DNA of 64,000 bases from Ornithodoros turicata (GCF_037126465.1 NC_088207.1:47674143-47738142); one strand, 5' to 3'. Numbered from the stretch's first letter, positions 45,447-58,431 are shown. Notes: generated by a model from the sequence alone, not told the origin. Program-made: numbers and translations.

Positions 45447-46323
45447 CCTGGTAACCTTCAAGAGCGAAGAGACTTTGCAAGATATCACCAGGATTAAGTT
45501 CTCACAAAATGAATCGGGAATAATTTGGAACCCCTTTCCTTTTGCATGACATAATCCAAAACTTCCTTCGGGGCTCCTTTCCGCTTCTCACGACCATGTC
45601 TGGAAACACAGTGGCACTGTTTACGAACGCTCGCAGCCATTCTCGACATGAACCCAAGCGTACAGCACTGGGCCAAGGAAACTCCTGCTAGCCGAAGCGT
45701 TGCGATGCTAATCGTACTTTCCCCTCCTCACTATTCGACACGCCGTTATAGCTAGAAACTTTTCTCTTCGTTGTCGTTCTTCCAATGCTGGCCACCCCTT
45801 GTTTGTGCATCGTCTTTGTGCCCTCTTCTCAATCGTAAAGGCTTTCTTCGCTGCCACTCTACTCTGTCCTTGAGAAGGGATACTTGTCAAAGAGAGATTA
45901 TTAAGACGACGTGCCGGACGCGCGCAGGATTCCGTGGCTTTTTGTAACACTCCAATCAAAGCCGTGGCTGCCTGTTATTTCTTTACCCTAGTCTGTTTAA
46001 GCTCTCCCATATATAAAGGGCGAAAAGAATTTTAGTCACCGTGATACGCGCGAAGTTAATCCCGTTAGTATAGGTAAGTGAGTGTACACGGTGAAAGTCT
46101 CGAGGATGCCACAATGAGACGCTTCCTCTCGTACAGTGTTTGGTATTGTTGTGGAATCCCATGGAATGGGATGTTGGAGAATTTCGAAGGACATAATAGG
46201 AAGGTGACGAGTGACTTAAACCTTGGGGGTTGGAGGCTTATGGCGAAGGAAACGTTACTTGCGTGAAATTTTGTGCACTCTCGATGAAACAAGAAGCGTT
46301 ACCACTATTTCACCTTCAGGTAT

Positions 46324-46430
46324 GTGCAAAAACTGCGAGACACGGACTAACAGACACAAACACAACAAGTCCTCGTTGAGAACCTCGTTGTGTTTGTGTC
46401 TATTTGTCCGTGTCTCTCTGTTTTTGCACC
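46324..46430. repeat. Hairpin, about 43-bp arms
   Basis: The left arm GTGCAAAAACTGCGAGACAC and GACACAAACACAAC is mirrored by GTTGTGTTTGTGTC and GTGTCTCTCTGTTTTTGCAC. A handful of mismatches; loop of about 20 bases. No ORF. Confidence 0.8.
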
Positions 46431-48049
46431 TTCCTAATCGTGCACCAGTTAGTCTACGCACTCTCCTTGTTATTTTACCCTTTATTCTCCATATTCTTCT
46501 TCATACATTCAGCCATATATCCATGAGACGAGTGCTGCACAGTGTAAATTGAGTGCTAATGTCCGCCAATACGGAACGCGTTCCTTAATTGTTATTGCAT
46601 AAGGGAGCGAACTGGCTTGGACTAGCTGCCTTCCAGTATTACGCCTGTGCTAAGAATGAACGGATAAACGGGTAATAAAGTCATAGCGGAATGTGACTTG
46701 AAAACTGTGCGCCCCCTTCTATATACATTCCCTATACATAAACCTTGCACGCAACGAGGCGTTCTTTCATCCTTTCTGTTTCATAACATTCTGCACGGGA
46801 TTCCGCGCGTGAAACAGCGCGTGACAATATTGTCGCAGCGACTGAATGAACCGCTGTTGTACACAACTCTTGTTTCCTTCATTCTTTTTATTTACTCTTA
46901 CGTTACTTTTCCTTTCTGCCAGTAAACCGTAAACCACATGAAACGATGCTCCTGATGATGATGACCCTTTAGAGAGCGTGCCGTCCCCCCTCCATCTAAT
47001 GACGATGCATCAACCTCATCGGAGCATTTTAAATGGTGGACACACAATTACCTGCGCGCGTGTAAAAGGCCTGTCATTCAGGGATGATTATTTAAGGGCG
47101 ACGCGGGCCACGCGTAATTGCCGTCTTCCTGAAAAGGTGTATAGGCTCTACCCTTTTCAAGGGCCTGTGACATCACTTTCACCTTTACGAGAAGAAGGAT
47201 AATGTAACAGTGTGCCGTAATACAAACACACTTTTATACGGAGACGCTTATCCGGTCTTTCGGCTTGTGGGAGTATATATACTCCGAGCGACGAGAGATA
47301 ATTTGTGCAATTTGGATGTCAACGATGTGTAGTAAAAGCCGCAATTGTGACGTTGCGGCGTTGCAGCTTGTGTGCCGTCGGGTATACTTTTGATCTACTA
47401 CCGGTAATGTGAGTATTTAGTTTTCTTCGGTGCATTCGTATGTTTAGGGAGCGTGAATTTTATTCTTCTTCATTCGGACTTGAGACGTACGCGATAGGTT
47501 GTGTATCTAATAAAGTACAAATTTATTTTATCTTTTCGCAAATATTTTTTGTCATAAATCTTGCCTTCATTTCGAATCCGAGAAATACTCCAATTGTGTT
47601 TATGCTGAAACTTAACGTGCGATTGCTACACACAGGGTTCCTGGTTTACGGCATTTGCTGGCAAGTGCCGTATAACAATCGCCGGATCTGTTTTTGCAAA
47701 TCAGGTATTCCCCCCCCCCCCACCGCCTCAAAAGTGAAAAAAAAAAAACAAAACAAAAAAAACACACACACACACACATATGAGAATAGAGCACCTAAAC
47801 TTGCGAGCTGTAATTCAAGTATGTATACATCGACAGCGATGGGAAGTGTTGGAGAGCCATTTCTTTCTCGTCTTTACATAAGGGTTAAAAAAGAAATTCA
47901 AATTTTGTATGACGAAATATTCTCAGTTGTCATGCGCATTGTCTGTCCTATCGAAAATGTGTGCTGTGAACCCGAAGGAACCCGTTGCTGTATCGGATAA
48001 CGGCATGGTGGTTGCGCGAACGTGTAGTATATAACAAGTGCTACGCGTT

Positions 48050-48105
48050 TGTGATCTCCATATTTTTGTTTCATATCCAATCCAATCCAAAGAATCCAAA
48101 TTTTG
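48050..48105 (+). repeat. Retroelement 3' tail, (AATCC)n type
   Basis: GATCTCCATATTTTTGTTTC is followed by about three AATCC units. Tail family as at 13,363 and 61,350. Confidence 0.55.
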
Positions 48106-49639
48106 CGTTTTCCGCATCCAAAAAAAAAAAAAAAGAAAGAGAGAGAGAAAAAAAGAAAAAAAAAAGATTGTTCCCTTCAATTGGGTTCTGCGGTAAATAT
48201 AGAGAGGGCTACTAGTTTCTTTTTTTTTTTTTTTTTTCGTAATATAGTACGACCATCCGAATTCGTGCATTTATTTTTAGATTAAATATCACAGCCGCAA
48301 ACATCGATTTTTCTATGCCAAATAGATACCAATAAACACACGCCAAATTTGCGTAAAATTATCACCGGTAGCCAGAAAACCTAGCTCTGTAACGAAAACA
48401 AAGACGCTGTGCAAGACTAAAAACACGAAACCCAATACACTGCGGAACAAAGTGTAATTGCTTCCTATAGTTTCATGAACACATCCAAGCCTTATGCACA
48501 TAACGCATGCGAAAAACAAAACTTCATGAATACATACTAGCACACGTTCACGAAGTCCACGTGCGAGGTCTAATTACGTTCTCCTTTCCCCGATCTTACG
48601 TAACTCTCCTGGGAGACAAACCAGGACGTGTTGCAGTACCCGACGACACCCCATGAATCTCGTCACATCGCCTACATGCGAACATGAATTTTCAACGCGG
48701 TATAGCGCTCGAGAAAGAGGTCAACCTTTAATCAAAGTCCATCGGGCGGACTTTTTGTTTTTGTTTTTTTTGTTTGTTTTTCTTTGCACTGAAACCACCG
48801 GCTGTTCCGGCGAAACAACCTTCGTCCGGGACCGCGCAAAGACAATAGCCTGTAGAACAACAACGAAGGGGCTACAAGAAAAAAGAAACAGAAAAAAGAA
48901 AAAGAAATTGAGTACGAAAAGGAGGTGTTATTTAACATTGTGTGCCGATGCAAAACTATGCAGTATAGACTGTATAGAATGTGGAACGGTTGCACCAGGG
49001 ACGCCGAAGGAGGGGTGGTATAGCGAGGCAGCAGGCGGCGGAGGAGCACGATTATTGGAACAATTAATTACGGACTGATTGTCGGACTATAATTATTTGA
49101 TTAAGAAGCGCTGTTTATCAAGCTGCCTCGAAGCCCGGCGAGCGCTAAAGCATTTTCGCTCTAACATCGTGGCGAAGTAAAATGATTTGTGTGAGGCAGG
49201 GGTATGTAGCCGCGTCTGTGGTCAACACTCATCAACGCCTACAGCAACCGCCGGTTCCGGTGCTGCGGGCCCGCATCGGGTGCCGGTCATGTGGAGCACT
49301 TGAATCGAAGAGAATGGAATTGAAGTAGAAAGAAAAAAAAAAAGGAAGCGTAGGTGGCACTGGTGCGACCAGGTGCCAGGTGGACTGGTACCCAGGACGC
49401 TTGACGTGTGAAAGCACAGAATGATTTAAAAGATTATTTCAGAGTATTTGAGTTTGTTAGGGGTCGTTCGTACGAATCGTTGCTGAAGTAATAGTGTCTT
49501 TCGCGAACTTTATTCGTTATTCTAATCGAAGGCTGCATGAATCTTGAAAATAGTTCATTTTGTATAGCAGCAACTGTATAGTGCGACTGCGTTCAATAAT
49601 GAGCTTTAGTGCGTCGTACGCTATTGCTTCTGGGTACGT

Positions 49640-49720
49640 AAAGGGGGAGGGGTATGTTTATTACGAAAGAAAAAAAAAGAGGCAGGCAAAAAGGAAAGGG
49701 ATATAAGGGATAGAGTTATG
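49640..49720 (-). repeat. LINE 3' tail with C-run, minus strand
   Basis: On the minus strand TTTCCTTTTTGCCTGCC, a T-rich stretch and CGTAATAAACATACCCC end in CCCCC. It matches the LINE tails at 31,640-31,800, 33,578 and 34,880. Confidence 0.5.
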
Positions 49721-49932
49721 ATTCTGCGCACTGCGCGAAGCACTCTTTATGTCTTGCGCGTGCGCTAAAACCACCAACGGTATCCCTATCGGACGCAAGG
49801 GCGATAGCGTATGCACTTGAACTCTCTATTCGACTAACTATTCCAATAAAATGGCAGTAATAAGACCAGATCGAAAGTGAGTGAAGAACGCACCGCAATA
49901 TAGCTCAATACGAGGATGGACTCGTTTATATC

Positions 49933-50470
49933 TACACTCTACGAAAAAAAGGAGTATTTTTACTCCTTTTGGGGACTAAATGCATCGCCACAAAAAATAG
50001 TCCCTTTCGGGAGTAAATGTACGGGAGTAAATGAATGTCACAGAGTGGAGACTGCATTTCAAGCGCTGTTGTAAGAGTCCCAAGTACATAATTCGTGTGC
50101 ATGCATGAAAATACTGTGAAGCAAACCGTCAACCGCGATATATCGAGTGATATAAAATCTCGCGCCATACATAGGGCACAATTTGCGAAGAAAGATGCGC
50201 CGACTGTTTCTTACTCTGTGTGGCTGGAAAATTGCTACGTCGGCTGAGTTATACAGCCTTATGCCGTTCAAATTGACCAAGGGCACATATTTACGTAGTC
50301 TGTTGCATTCAGGAGACCATTCGCGAAGTTCAGTGACAATTTGCAGTCCTGCGGGAGTAAATGGCGGGACTAAATGTCGGTTTAGGGGACTAAAACGGGG
50401 AGCAATTGCAGACTAGGAGAGTAGAAGCTGCAATTACTCCCCATTTTACTCATTTTATTCTTAGAGTGTA
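49933..50470. mobile_element. MITE with TACACTCT ends, about 540 bp
   Basis: The ends are TACACTCTACGAAAAAAAGG and TTTTATTCTTAGAGTGTA. Subterminal blocks are mirrored: GGAGTATTTTTACTCC and ATTACTCCCCATTTTACTC, TAGTCCCTTTCGGGAGTAAA and CTGCGGGAGTAAATGGCGGG. The interior (about 50,040-50,340) is unrelated to the ends and has no transposase domain. Its outer eight bases equal those of family A. Confidence 0.75.
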
Positions 50471-51539
50471 CAAGATGCCCGTCTATATGAACGTACAACG
50501 TGATTGCGTGCATACATACATTCAAGGTGCACCCATTAAGGATAAGCGCACTAAGCTAGTTCTTAATATCGATATGCGACGTCTGGTCTCTAGCTCTTGC
50601 TCTTTGTGGCACCTTCACTCCATAATCCACGTACCGCTTATTTGGCGTTGCTACGCGGCTGTGGAACGAAACATGGCACGGGCTGTGAAGCACACAATGC
50701 ATATCTTGTAGTCGAGACATATTTTCGAACGGAAACCAATATACCGAACACTGCACGCCATAAAGGTGGCATGTCTCGAATGAAAACCAACGTCCCCCCT
50801 TTTCAGCCCTTCGTTTTTAGTCATATTTGGCGTATACGATCGTGTTGGTGTTGACTTTTTATCGGGCTGTTTGTTTGTCTGGTGTGGCGTCATGCTGCTC
50901 GAGGAGGATGGCGCATCCTAGGAATCAGACTTCCTCACGAACTCTCCGTTCCAGTAATAATAATGATGGTTTATTGAAGGATAATAAGAATTGGGAGTTT
51001 ACGTCGTGAGACAACTGAGGTTTATTGAAGGAAAGTCGAGGCAAAACAGTGTAGGAGACTTTACTTGACAACAGACAAAAACAAACACTAAAGACAGTCA
51101 GAGCAGAATAAAGAGAGAAAAAATGCCCCAAACTCCTTCCAATACAGTTGGTTATCATTTATTGTTTACCGAAACAAGCTATCTGACGGTGTGCGCAATA
51201 TACTGTAAACAAATGGACACTTACTGACAGAGCACCCCGCTGTGTCATAAAACAACCCATTAGCACCCACTATACGAACACAAAGATAGCTGGTGCGATA
51301 CCCAGAAGCTTTAGGTAAGAGTATACGCGAGCAGCATACGACGTAACAAGTTTGGGAGCCGTATGCGATATCAAGATAGCGAAGGAAATGGGTTAGTTTT
51401 CCGAGCACGTTTGCCAGAAGCCTGCATGTGCACTGGTTCGTTACCTGTCTTCTTCTGCTTTGCTCTCTGCCCGGGCGCTCCCTTTCTACTAATGACGAAT
51501 CGTCTCTAACATGTTATTTGTTAACAATAGTATTATCCT

Positions 51540-52220
51540 GTACACAAATAATTTTCTTCACCAAGCGCGAATTATTCACGTGCACAAATAGTTTCCTTCA
51601 GCAAGTGCTAATTATTCGTGTACACAAATAGGTTTTCTTCAGCAAGTGCGAATTATTCACGTACACAAATAGTTTTCTTCAGCAAGTGTAAATTATTCGT
51701 GTACACAAATAGTTTTCTTCAGCAAGTGTAAATTATTCGTGTACACAAATAGTTTTCTTCAGCAAGTGCAAATTATTCATGTACACACATAGTTTTCTTC
51801 AGCAAGTGCGAATTATTCACGTACACCAATAGATTTCTTCAGCAAGTGTGTATTATTCATGTACACAAATAGTTTTCTTCAGCAAGTGCGAATTATTCAG
51901 GTACACAAATAGTTTTCTTCAGCAAGTGTAAATTATTCGTGTACACAAAAATAGTTTTCTTCAGCAAGTGCGAATTATTCATGTACACAAATAGTTTCCT
52001 TCAGCAAGTGCGAATTATTCATGTACACACAGTTTTCTTCAGCAAATGCGAACTATTCACGTACACCAATAGTTTTCTTCAGCAAGCGCGAATTATTCAT
52101 GTACACCAATAGTTTTCTTCGCCAAGCGCGAATTATTCATGTACACAAATAGTTTTCTTCAGCAAGTGCGAATTATTCACGTACACAAATAGTTTTCTTC
52201 AGCACGTGCGAATTATTCAT
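51540..52220. repeat. 40-bp tandem array, 17 copies
   Basis: The unit starts GTACACAAATAGTTTTCTTC and continues AGCAAGTGCGAATTATTCA. From 51,540 to 52,220 there are 17 copies, most exactly 40 bp with one to four changes; one copy gains two bases and two lose two. Almost every unit keeps GAATTATTC or AAATTATTC. The array lies inside Dll intron 1, about 10.8 kb before the homeobox exon. There are no spacers, so it is a minisatellite and not a CRISPR array. Confidence 0.97.
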
Positions 52221-52310
52221 GTAGTAAACGCAGCAAACAAAAAACAAAAAAACATACGGAACACGAAGACTGGAGTAGACGGGTAGAAATCCAGCGAACC
52301 GGTAGGGAAA

Positions 52311-52420
52311 TGTGGAGGGAATTGCCTCAGGACGAGAGACGCCGATATTTCGAACAAAGACCGTTCTTCTTCTTTGTTCGAAATATCGGCGGGTCTCGTC
52401 CTGAGGCAATATTTCCTCCA
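52311..52420. repeat. Hairpin with CGCCGATATTTCG core
   Basis: Left ATTGCCTCAGGACGAGAGAC and GCCGATATTTCGAACAAAGA mirror TCTTTGTTCGAAATATCGGC and GTCTCGTCCTGAGGCAAT with one mismatch in about 40 bp; the flanking GGAGG/CCTCC also mirrors. Same core as the hairpin at 20,856-20,960. Confidence 0.88.
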
Positions 52421-52740
52421 TAAGAAGACTGAAGGATGGCTGAGTGTTCGACTCTTGTTCCGTACGTTTTTTCTTGCTGCCTTTACTACATGAGTGAAAC
52501 CAACCTCCCCGCATCAACACGGTAGTTGCGAATTATTCGTCTCGATTTATTGTCCGAATAGCTGAGGAACTGCAGTATTTAATCGATGATTATGCGTGAA
52601 TTTCTGACAGAAAAATTACATGTTGCAAAGGTTACCAGGTTGCCAAGGTTCTTAAAAGCCTCTTTGTTTGCTTGCTTTGTGTCATCATCATGGCCATCTA
52701 TGTGTTGAATACACTTATGTGAGCTACTGAAAGACGCCGA

Positions 52741-53590
52741 TTGCCTAAATTGACACGAAAAACACACGAACTCAGTGGACGTGGTTACATGGATATCAGG
52801 GTATACCTACCATGTGCCTGTACCTGCGAAGAACTCTTCCACAAAAAGAGCATCGAAGAAGGTGACGCGCACTTGGGCAGGTTCAAGAAGGGAAGGCAGC
52901 CCACTGGTCTGAACAGTGAAGTGAGCGATTTTTTCTGGAAAGCAAGTTGGCACATATTGCCAACGAAAGACAAACTGGCCAGATGGGGTCTTCTCAGCAG
53001 TCCCTCATGTTCCAACTGCGGCGCCGAGGAGAATAGTGACCATGTGCTACGAGAGTGTGTCATAGCAAAGACTCTGTGGACACTCGTGTGTCGCCGCTTT
53101 TCCATTCGGTATCGGCCTATGCAACAGACGAGGACAAGGTTCGAACAGCTAATCATGATAATGACAGCTTTTACGCTTTGGAAATTTCGCTGCACAGCCG
53201 TAGCTCAGAATAGAAGAAACCGCCTGATGCACCCTAGACTCTCCATGGTGACTCAACTGGTGACAGACTACTTAGAACACAGACTGTTTTTGTTGGGTGA
53301 GCAGGAGTTTTTGCGACAGTGGTCCTGCCGCCACGTTGCTCTTCACAACGGACGTGTACGACTAACGGGGCTCATCTATACATAGTGTACTTCTCTTAGT
53401 TAGGCAACCATAGGTTAATGCACTTATAGTACGTACCTTGCATTTTTTGTATACTGGAACTGGAGAAGGTAAATGACATCGTTTTGTTTCTGGGGGATGG
53501 CGGCCGTGTGGCACACTGGTCAGATTTTTCTGCAGTCAGGCTTTGTGATATTTTGAACATTTCGTAGACGGGTGAAATAAATATTCTATT
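52741..53590 (+). pseudogene. LINE 3' fragment with reverse-transcriptase zinc finger
   Basis: The 214-codon frame ending at 53,385 has the C-terminal zinc-binding region of a non-LTR polymerase: SSPSCSNCGAEENSDHVLRE with Cys-90, Cys-93, His-101 and Cys-106 (C-x2-C-x7-H-x4-C). Just before it DFFWKASWHILPTKDKLARW is typical of the region preceding this finger, and a Trp-rich tail follows. The polymerase and endonuclease are absent, so the copy is 5'-truncated. A 3' UTR of about 200 bp ends with GTGAAATAAATATTC. It sits in the sense direction in Dll intron 1. The intact frame suggests a fairly recent insertion. Confidence 0.8.
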
Positions 53591-54601
53591 CACCTACCAT
53601 GTTCGAAAAACAGGAATATCACAAAGAAAGGAAGTGACAGACAATTAATCTTTCTATAGCACCAACTTAACGAGACGACGCATGCATCGACTCCATGTTA
53701 CGCGCATCATTAAAAACCCATCAGTAAAATATGGTTCGTTTCAAATAACACGTCAACTATACATTCCACACCATAACCACGCACGTATCATTCTTCGCGT
53801 GTGCACCTGAAGCCATCTGCTTTTCTCAGAACCCGTGACTGTAACACTTGCGCTGGCAACGCAACAAGTATGCCATGACAGTGAGAGCGGCCATTTCGCC
53901 AAAAAATACATATCCCCACTTACGTGCTCAAAATCGTCTGCTTTTCTCCGAAGAGGCGATAGCGATGACGATGCGACTAATGGGGTTTGCGGCGGCGTTA
54001 TCGTTAGCGGTTCGTGAATAAGGGAAAACTGTGCTTGGGTGGCGCGGAATCGTGTCGGTACTGACCCACCGCTAGCTCAGACGAACACCATTAGAAGCCC
54101 CATTGTAAAGTCATGATGCTCTTCCCAAGTCGTTTCCGTTTAGAGTACGCTGCCCAAAATGCCATCAGTGGCATACAGCGCACCGGGTGAAGGCCAAGAC
54201 CACATTCTTGCTCTCGTGCGCTCCAAGTAAGGCGATGCCTGGAGATTTCTCGGATAGCTTGGTCGTTGTGCAGCAAGTTGAATGCGCCATGCAACGTGTG
54301 CCGAAACCTAGAGTACAGTAAGGTGCTTTTTCTATGCAGCGCTTCGATTCGCTACGCTGCAAGGACACACACAGACACAAAAAATTTGTGTACTCCTACA
54401 CATCATGCGTACGTTCCGTAAGTCGTACTGCTTAAATTGTACCTGTTTCTTTGTCACAGATTCGTGTCTTTCTATTTTCATTTTTGCCTGTGGAGTAGGT
54501 TCGAAAACTGCTCTGTCTCTGTATGCATTGCGTATGCTCCAAGGTAACGCGATGTCTTTCGGTGATAAACATCCCACACATCTAGCACTATACTGCCTAC
54601 T

Positions 54602-54849
54602 CTGTAATTTTTTTACACCTTTCGGGTGTAAAAGCTTGTCCTCTGGCTAACTCCGTGGTGTATTCTACAAAAGCTCTCAATTTCAGCAGGATGTTCCATT
54701 TAGAACAGTGTTGCAGAAGGGTGTTTTGAGAATAGTATTTTTTTCGCACCGTTATTACACCCTTCAGTTGAGCATGCGGAATAGAAAATAGGTTCATCTA
54801 CAAATACAGCCCGTTTTACACGCTGCGTGGTGTAAAAACAAATTACTGC
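54602..54849. mobile_element. MITE with CAGTAATTTTTTTACACC-type ends
   Basis: CTGTAATTTTTTTACACC at the left and GGTGTAAAAACAAATTACTG at the right are near mirrors. GGTGTATTCTAC and a GTGTTTTGAGAATAG block recur inside. It shares end sequence with elements at 57,272 and 62,422. No ORF. Confidence 0.65.
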
Positions 54850-55685
54850 TTCATCTAATGCGCTCCCAACTACTGAGGCCTGACATGTCGTGTCTCCATC
54901 GCTATACCTTAATGCGCTAAATTCACGAGCATTCGTTTGATCCAGCTACAAAACTAAATCTGTTGATCTTTATACGCTTCACCAACAGCAACGGACACCC
55001 CTGCCATCGGCGAAATGGATTTCGCTTAAATCGGCTGATAGAGTGGGCGTCAATTTTCCAGCACGTAGAACTGTAAAAAAACAAAAACAAAAAAAAAACA
55101 CGACGCTAAAAAAGGCAAAAGATAACACAGAAAGTATAAGGTGGCGTGTACGGGCAGGGCCCTGGTTCGCAGCTGACGCACCTTACCACGGAAATTCATG
55201 GGCTACTGATTATGTATCAAAAGGCGCCACGAAAGTACAGCGGGCGACAACAGTTGCCACGCTCGGTGCCAGGTGTCGACAAGTCGCCAGTGTCCACTTC
55301 TTTATGGTCGATGGAAACACAGTCCGTATGCATAGAAAAACTGTACGACATTTTCGAAGGGACCAAATTTGAACCTGCAAATAATTTGAACCTGCAAATG
55401 GTTTGATGTTGTGGTGTTTTGGGAAGAGGCGAGGCGTCGTGTCACAGAGACAGTCTTTCGAAGAGTATTGTTCATTAAAAGTCGTCAAAGACGAATAAAG
55501 TGCCTCGAAATGTAGAATACAAAACATCGAGCAGCAGTGGTAATTAATGTGTGCGCTACAAAGGGCAGAATAATGGTAAAGGCGAACATGTGGCGAGGTT
55601 TCTACAAAACACATAATTAATCAGATTGTGTTCATGTACTGTAAAAGTGAAACAAGGCCCTTTCATGTTACTACACAGTACACAA

Positions 55686-55750
55686 CAAACAAATATAATG
55701 ATGCTGATGAATGGGGAAATTCACCACCTGCGTTGTAACTATTGTGCACT
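55686..55750 (-). repeat. Non-LTR retroelement 3' tail
   Basis: ATAATGATGCTGATGAATGG then GGAAATTCACCACCTGCG match the (GTT)n-type tails at 14,996 and 16,606, minus strand. Confidence 0.45.
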
Positions 55751-56761
55751 TGTAGTCTGCCCGTAAGTTAGTAAAAAGCATTAGCAAGGTTACTATTACG
55801 AGTACTATACCCTTCAAGCTCTTAGGGTATAACATCGTGTATCGCGATATATAGTAGACTATGAAACGGAAGACTACAAGTGATCTTTTCACTCCACATT
55901 AGAAGTAACGTGCACCTTGTGAAACAAGAACAATTTAAGAGCTATAAAAATACAGCTTTGACAATAACAACAACAATAAATCAGTAATGACGATATAGTG
56001 TATAGTGTGTTATGTGATGTGTGTTTGTAATTAAGAGGCGCATAGTAAACATACTGAAAAACTATTCGCGGTTATAGTGGAAATTACGTATTTCTCAGTA
56101 AAGCTCCGAGTTGTTGCACTTCAACCTCACCTTCCTCATATCAGAAAACTTCAATAATATTTCCTGAAGTTTCCTCCTTGGCTGTTCGTGTGCAGAAAGG
56201 ATGAAGAATGAACAACAGCCATTCTATACGTAATCTGAAGACACCGTCTCCATTTCGTGCGAAAATTCTCCAGACTAGAAATCACTCAAGCGCGTAAGAG
56301 TAATTGCAGTGTCTGGCTACTGAATGGCGGCTGCTTCCCTAGAACCTCAAACTGCATATCATGTGTTGTGAACGTAAAGTACAACAATTACACTTCAAAC
56401 TTAAAATCATCGCGCCAGATAATCCCGAGCTTTATGTCTCGTAAAGTGTTTAGATTGATATTGATTTATAATCGTACGATTATATACGAAAGGCCTGTAC
56501 TTTTCGAGACTCTTTTTCGGAAGTCAGCGATGGGACGACAGGTCGTGTTTGTTCTTTAAAGATGGTGCGGCTGCCCCATCTCATATTTTCCCCTTTACAG
56601 GTTGCCCGATCTCGAAATGCGCTTTTACAGGAGACACCAGATGGTGAAAGGGTTCTAGATATGCAGCCTATGATGAGATATGCGCGTCAAAAAGAATTCT
56701 ACAGAACAGTATATGTGGAGATTTCCTCCACTAAGACTCCGCGGCAAAGAATCACTAAGAT

Positions 56762-56795
56762 AGAGAGAGAGAGAGGGAGAGAGAGAGAGAGAATA
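56762..56795. repeat. (GA)n microsatellite
   Basis: About 15 GA units with one interruption (GAGGGAGAG). Simple repeat. Confidence 0.9.
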
Positions 56796-57271
56796 ATTAA
56801 AGAGAAAAGAAGAAAGAGCTGCTGACTAGATTGTTATACAGAAGCGCTGTACATATGGATATCGACATCTGTAGAATTGACAGGGAAAATATGTAAATAT
56901 CGCTTCCTCCTACACCTATTCCTTCAAGACCAAAGAGTGCAATGGAGCTTATTGTGGCTTGCAGTTCTCGTTGCGACATGTACCTGAATTTAGGGGGAAA
57001 CACAAATGGACAGAACGCAGAAACGAACAACAAAAGGCACGTCGGGTGAATTAGTTTCTGTGTATCCGCCCGTTTGTTTTTCCTCCGATCTCAGATATAT
57101 ATACGCCACGTGTATGCGCTATGGATTGCTTGCATATTACGTTTCTGCTTACATTTGTCGTTATTCCTTTCATATAAGCGTCTGTGTCCAATATATTCGC
57201 TCGAGTGTGTGTGTGCGCGCAGCTCATAACTCAGGCGATAAGCGCGCATTGAACATGCGACATGAACCTCC

Positions 57272-57653
57272 CACAGTAAATCATTTTACACCTTTTTAAG
57301 CACATGCTTGTCCCATGGCGCACTCAATTTTTTACACCATCAAATATGGGTGTTTTCTCAAACACCATTTAATTAGGTGTATTCCTCATAAAACACTCTT
57401 AAAGTTGGTGTTTAGAAACAAGAACAACCTCAAAAAGGGGAGTATTCTATTGAAAACACCCCTTTAGGATGAAGTGTTTTCTGGCAAATACTCCCTCTCA
57501 AATAAATATAGTTATTTGAGAGGTAGTATTAATTTGGGAGGATACACCTAATTAAAGGATGTCTCAGAAAACACCCACATTTCATGGTGTAAAAAAAGGA
57601 GTGCGCCATGGGAAGAGCATGTGCTTAAGAAAGGTGTAAAATGATTTACTGTG
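57272..57653. mobile_element. Foldback MITE, about 380 bp, CACAGTAAATC ends
   Basis: The ends are CACAGTAAATCATTTTACAC and GTGTAAAATGATTTACTGTG, an exact 20-base mirror. TAAGCACATGCTTGTCCCATGG and the mirror of CCATGGCGCACTC follow. Inside, GGTGTTTTCTCAAACACC, AATTAGGTGTA and AAAACACCCC motifs repeat in mirrored order around a TATTTGAGAGG-type centre. No ORF. The related copies are at 54,602 and 62,422. Confidence 0.9.
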
Positions 57654-58431
57654 TGTAGCGCGTGATTACATGCAAAACGTTTAATCTGTGCAATACGCGG
57701 GTGGTGGGATTGTTTCCAGTGCCTTGTTTGTGTCTGTAGTGTTTGACAAAGTCAGTCCTAGTTGAAAAAAGGCAGTTTCCGCGCAGGGGACTGGGGACTG
57801 CGGTACTGTGGACAGCTGGTACACCTTCCCAAATCCGAGGACATCAAAGGAAAACACGGTAAACGAGCATCATGTGTATACGAATAACATCACATTGAAG
57901 AGATGTCTGTATTTGATGGGGCAAATTCCCTATATCAAGTTTCAACGTGGTAAACTCCAAAATTACGATTGCCAAGTGATCATTTCAGATAACCGTGTCG
58001 TATAACGTCGCAGTATATGTAAACCTGCCTTTTGTGATAAGGTATTTCAATTCCCCGTGTTTGATTGCATAAATGTCTGGGCATATCCCGTAAGATTGGC
58101 TGCATCGCGGATTGGAATATATAGTACAATCTCGAAACGTAATTCTGTAAGCAAATCATTCATCACGCAAGGCTAACTTGGGCAAACGAACGCGTCACAG
58201 CCGCTGCCACCGCCACTGCATATTTTCTCCCTTTGGATAAATTCCATAGGGCACCGTTCATCTTGTCTTAAGATAGAACGATTATGTTATCTGACGCAGC
58301 TAGTTAGCGATCAACTGACGCACATATTATCTTCTGCATCATTGTGGCCTGCAAGCCTTAATCTCCTCACAATCCTAGTAGTGTCGTGACATAAGACGTT
58401 TTATCGTCCATACAGCGTAAACACCAATAGA

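Noticed and set aside
47440..48000. 186-codon plus-strand ORF in the Dll intron
   Set aside because: It runs through a poly-C and poly-A microsatellite (47,706-47,778) and has no recognisable domain.
51540..52220. CRISPR-like repeat array
   Set aside because: The 40-bp units are directly adjacent with no unique spacers, and the context is a eukaryotic intron. It is a minisatellite.
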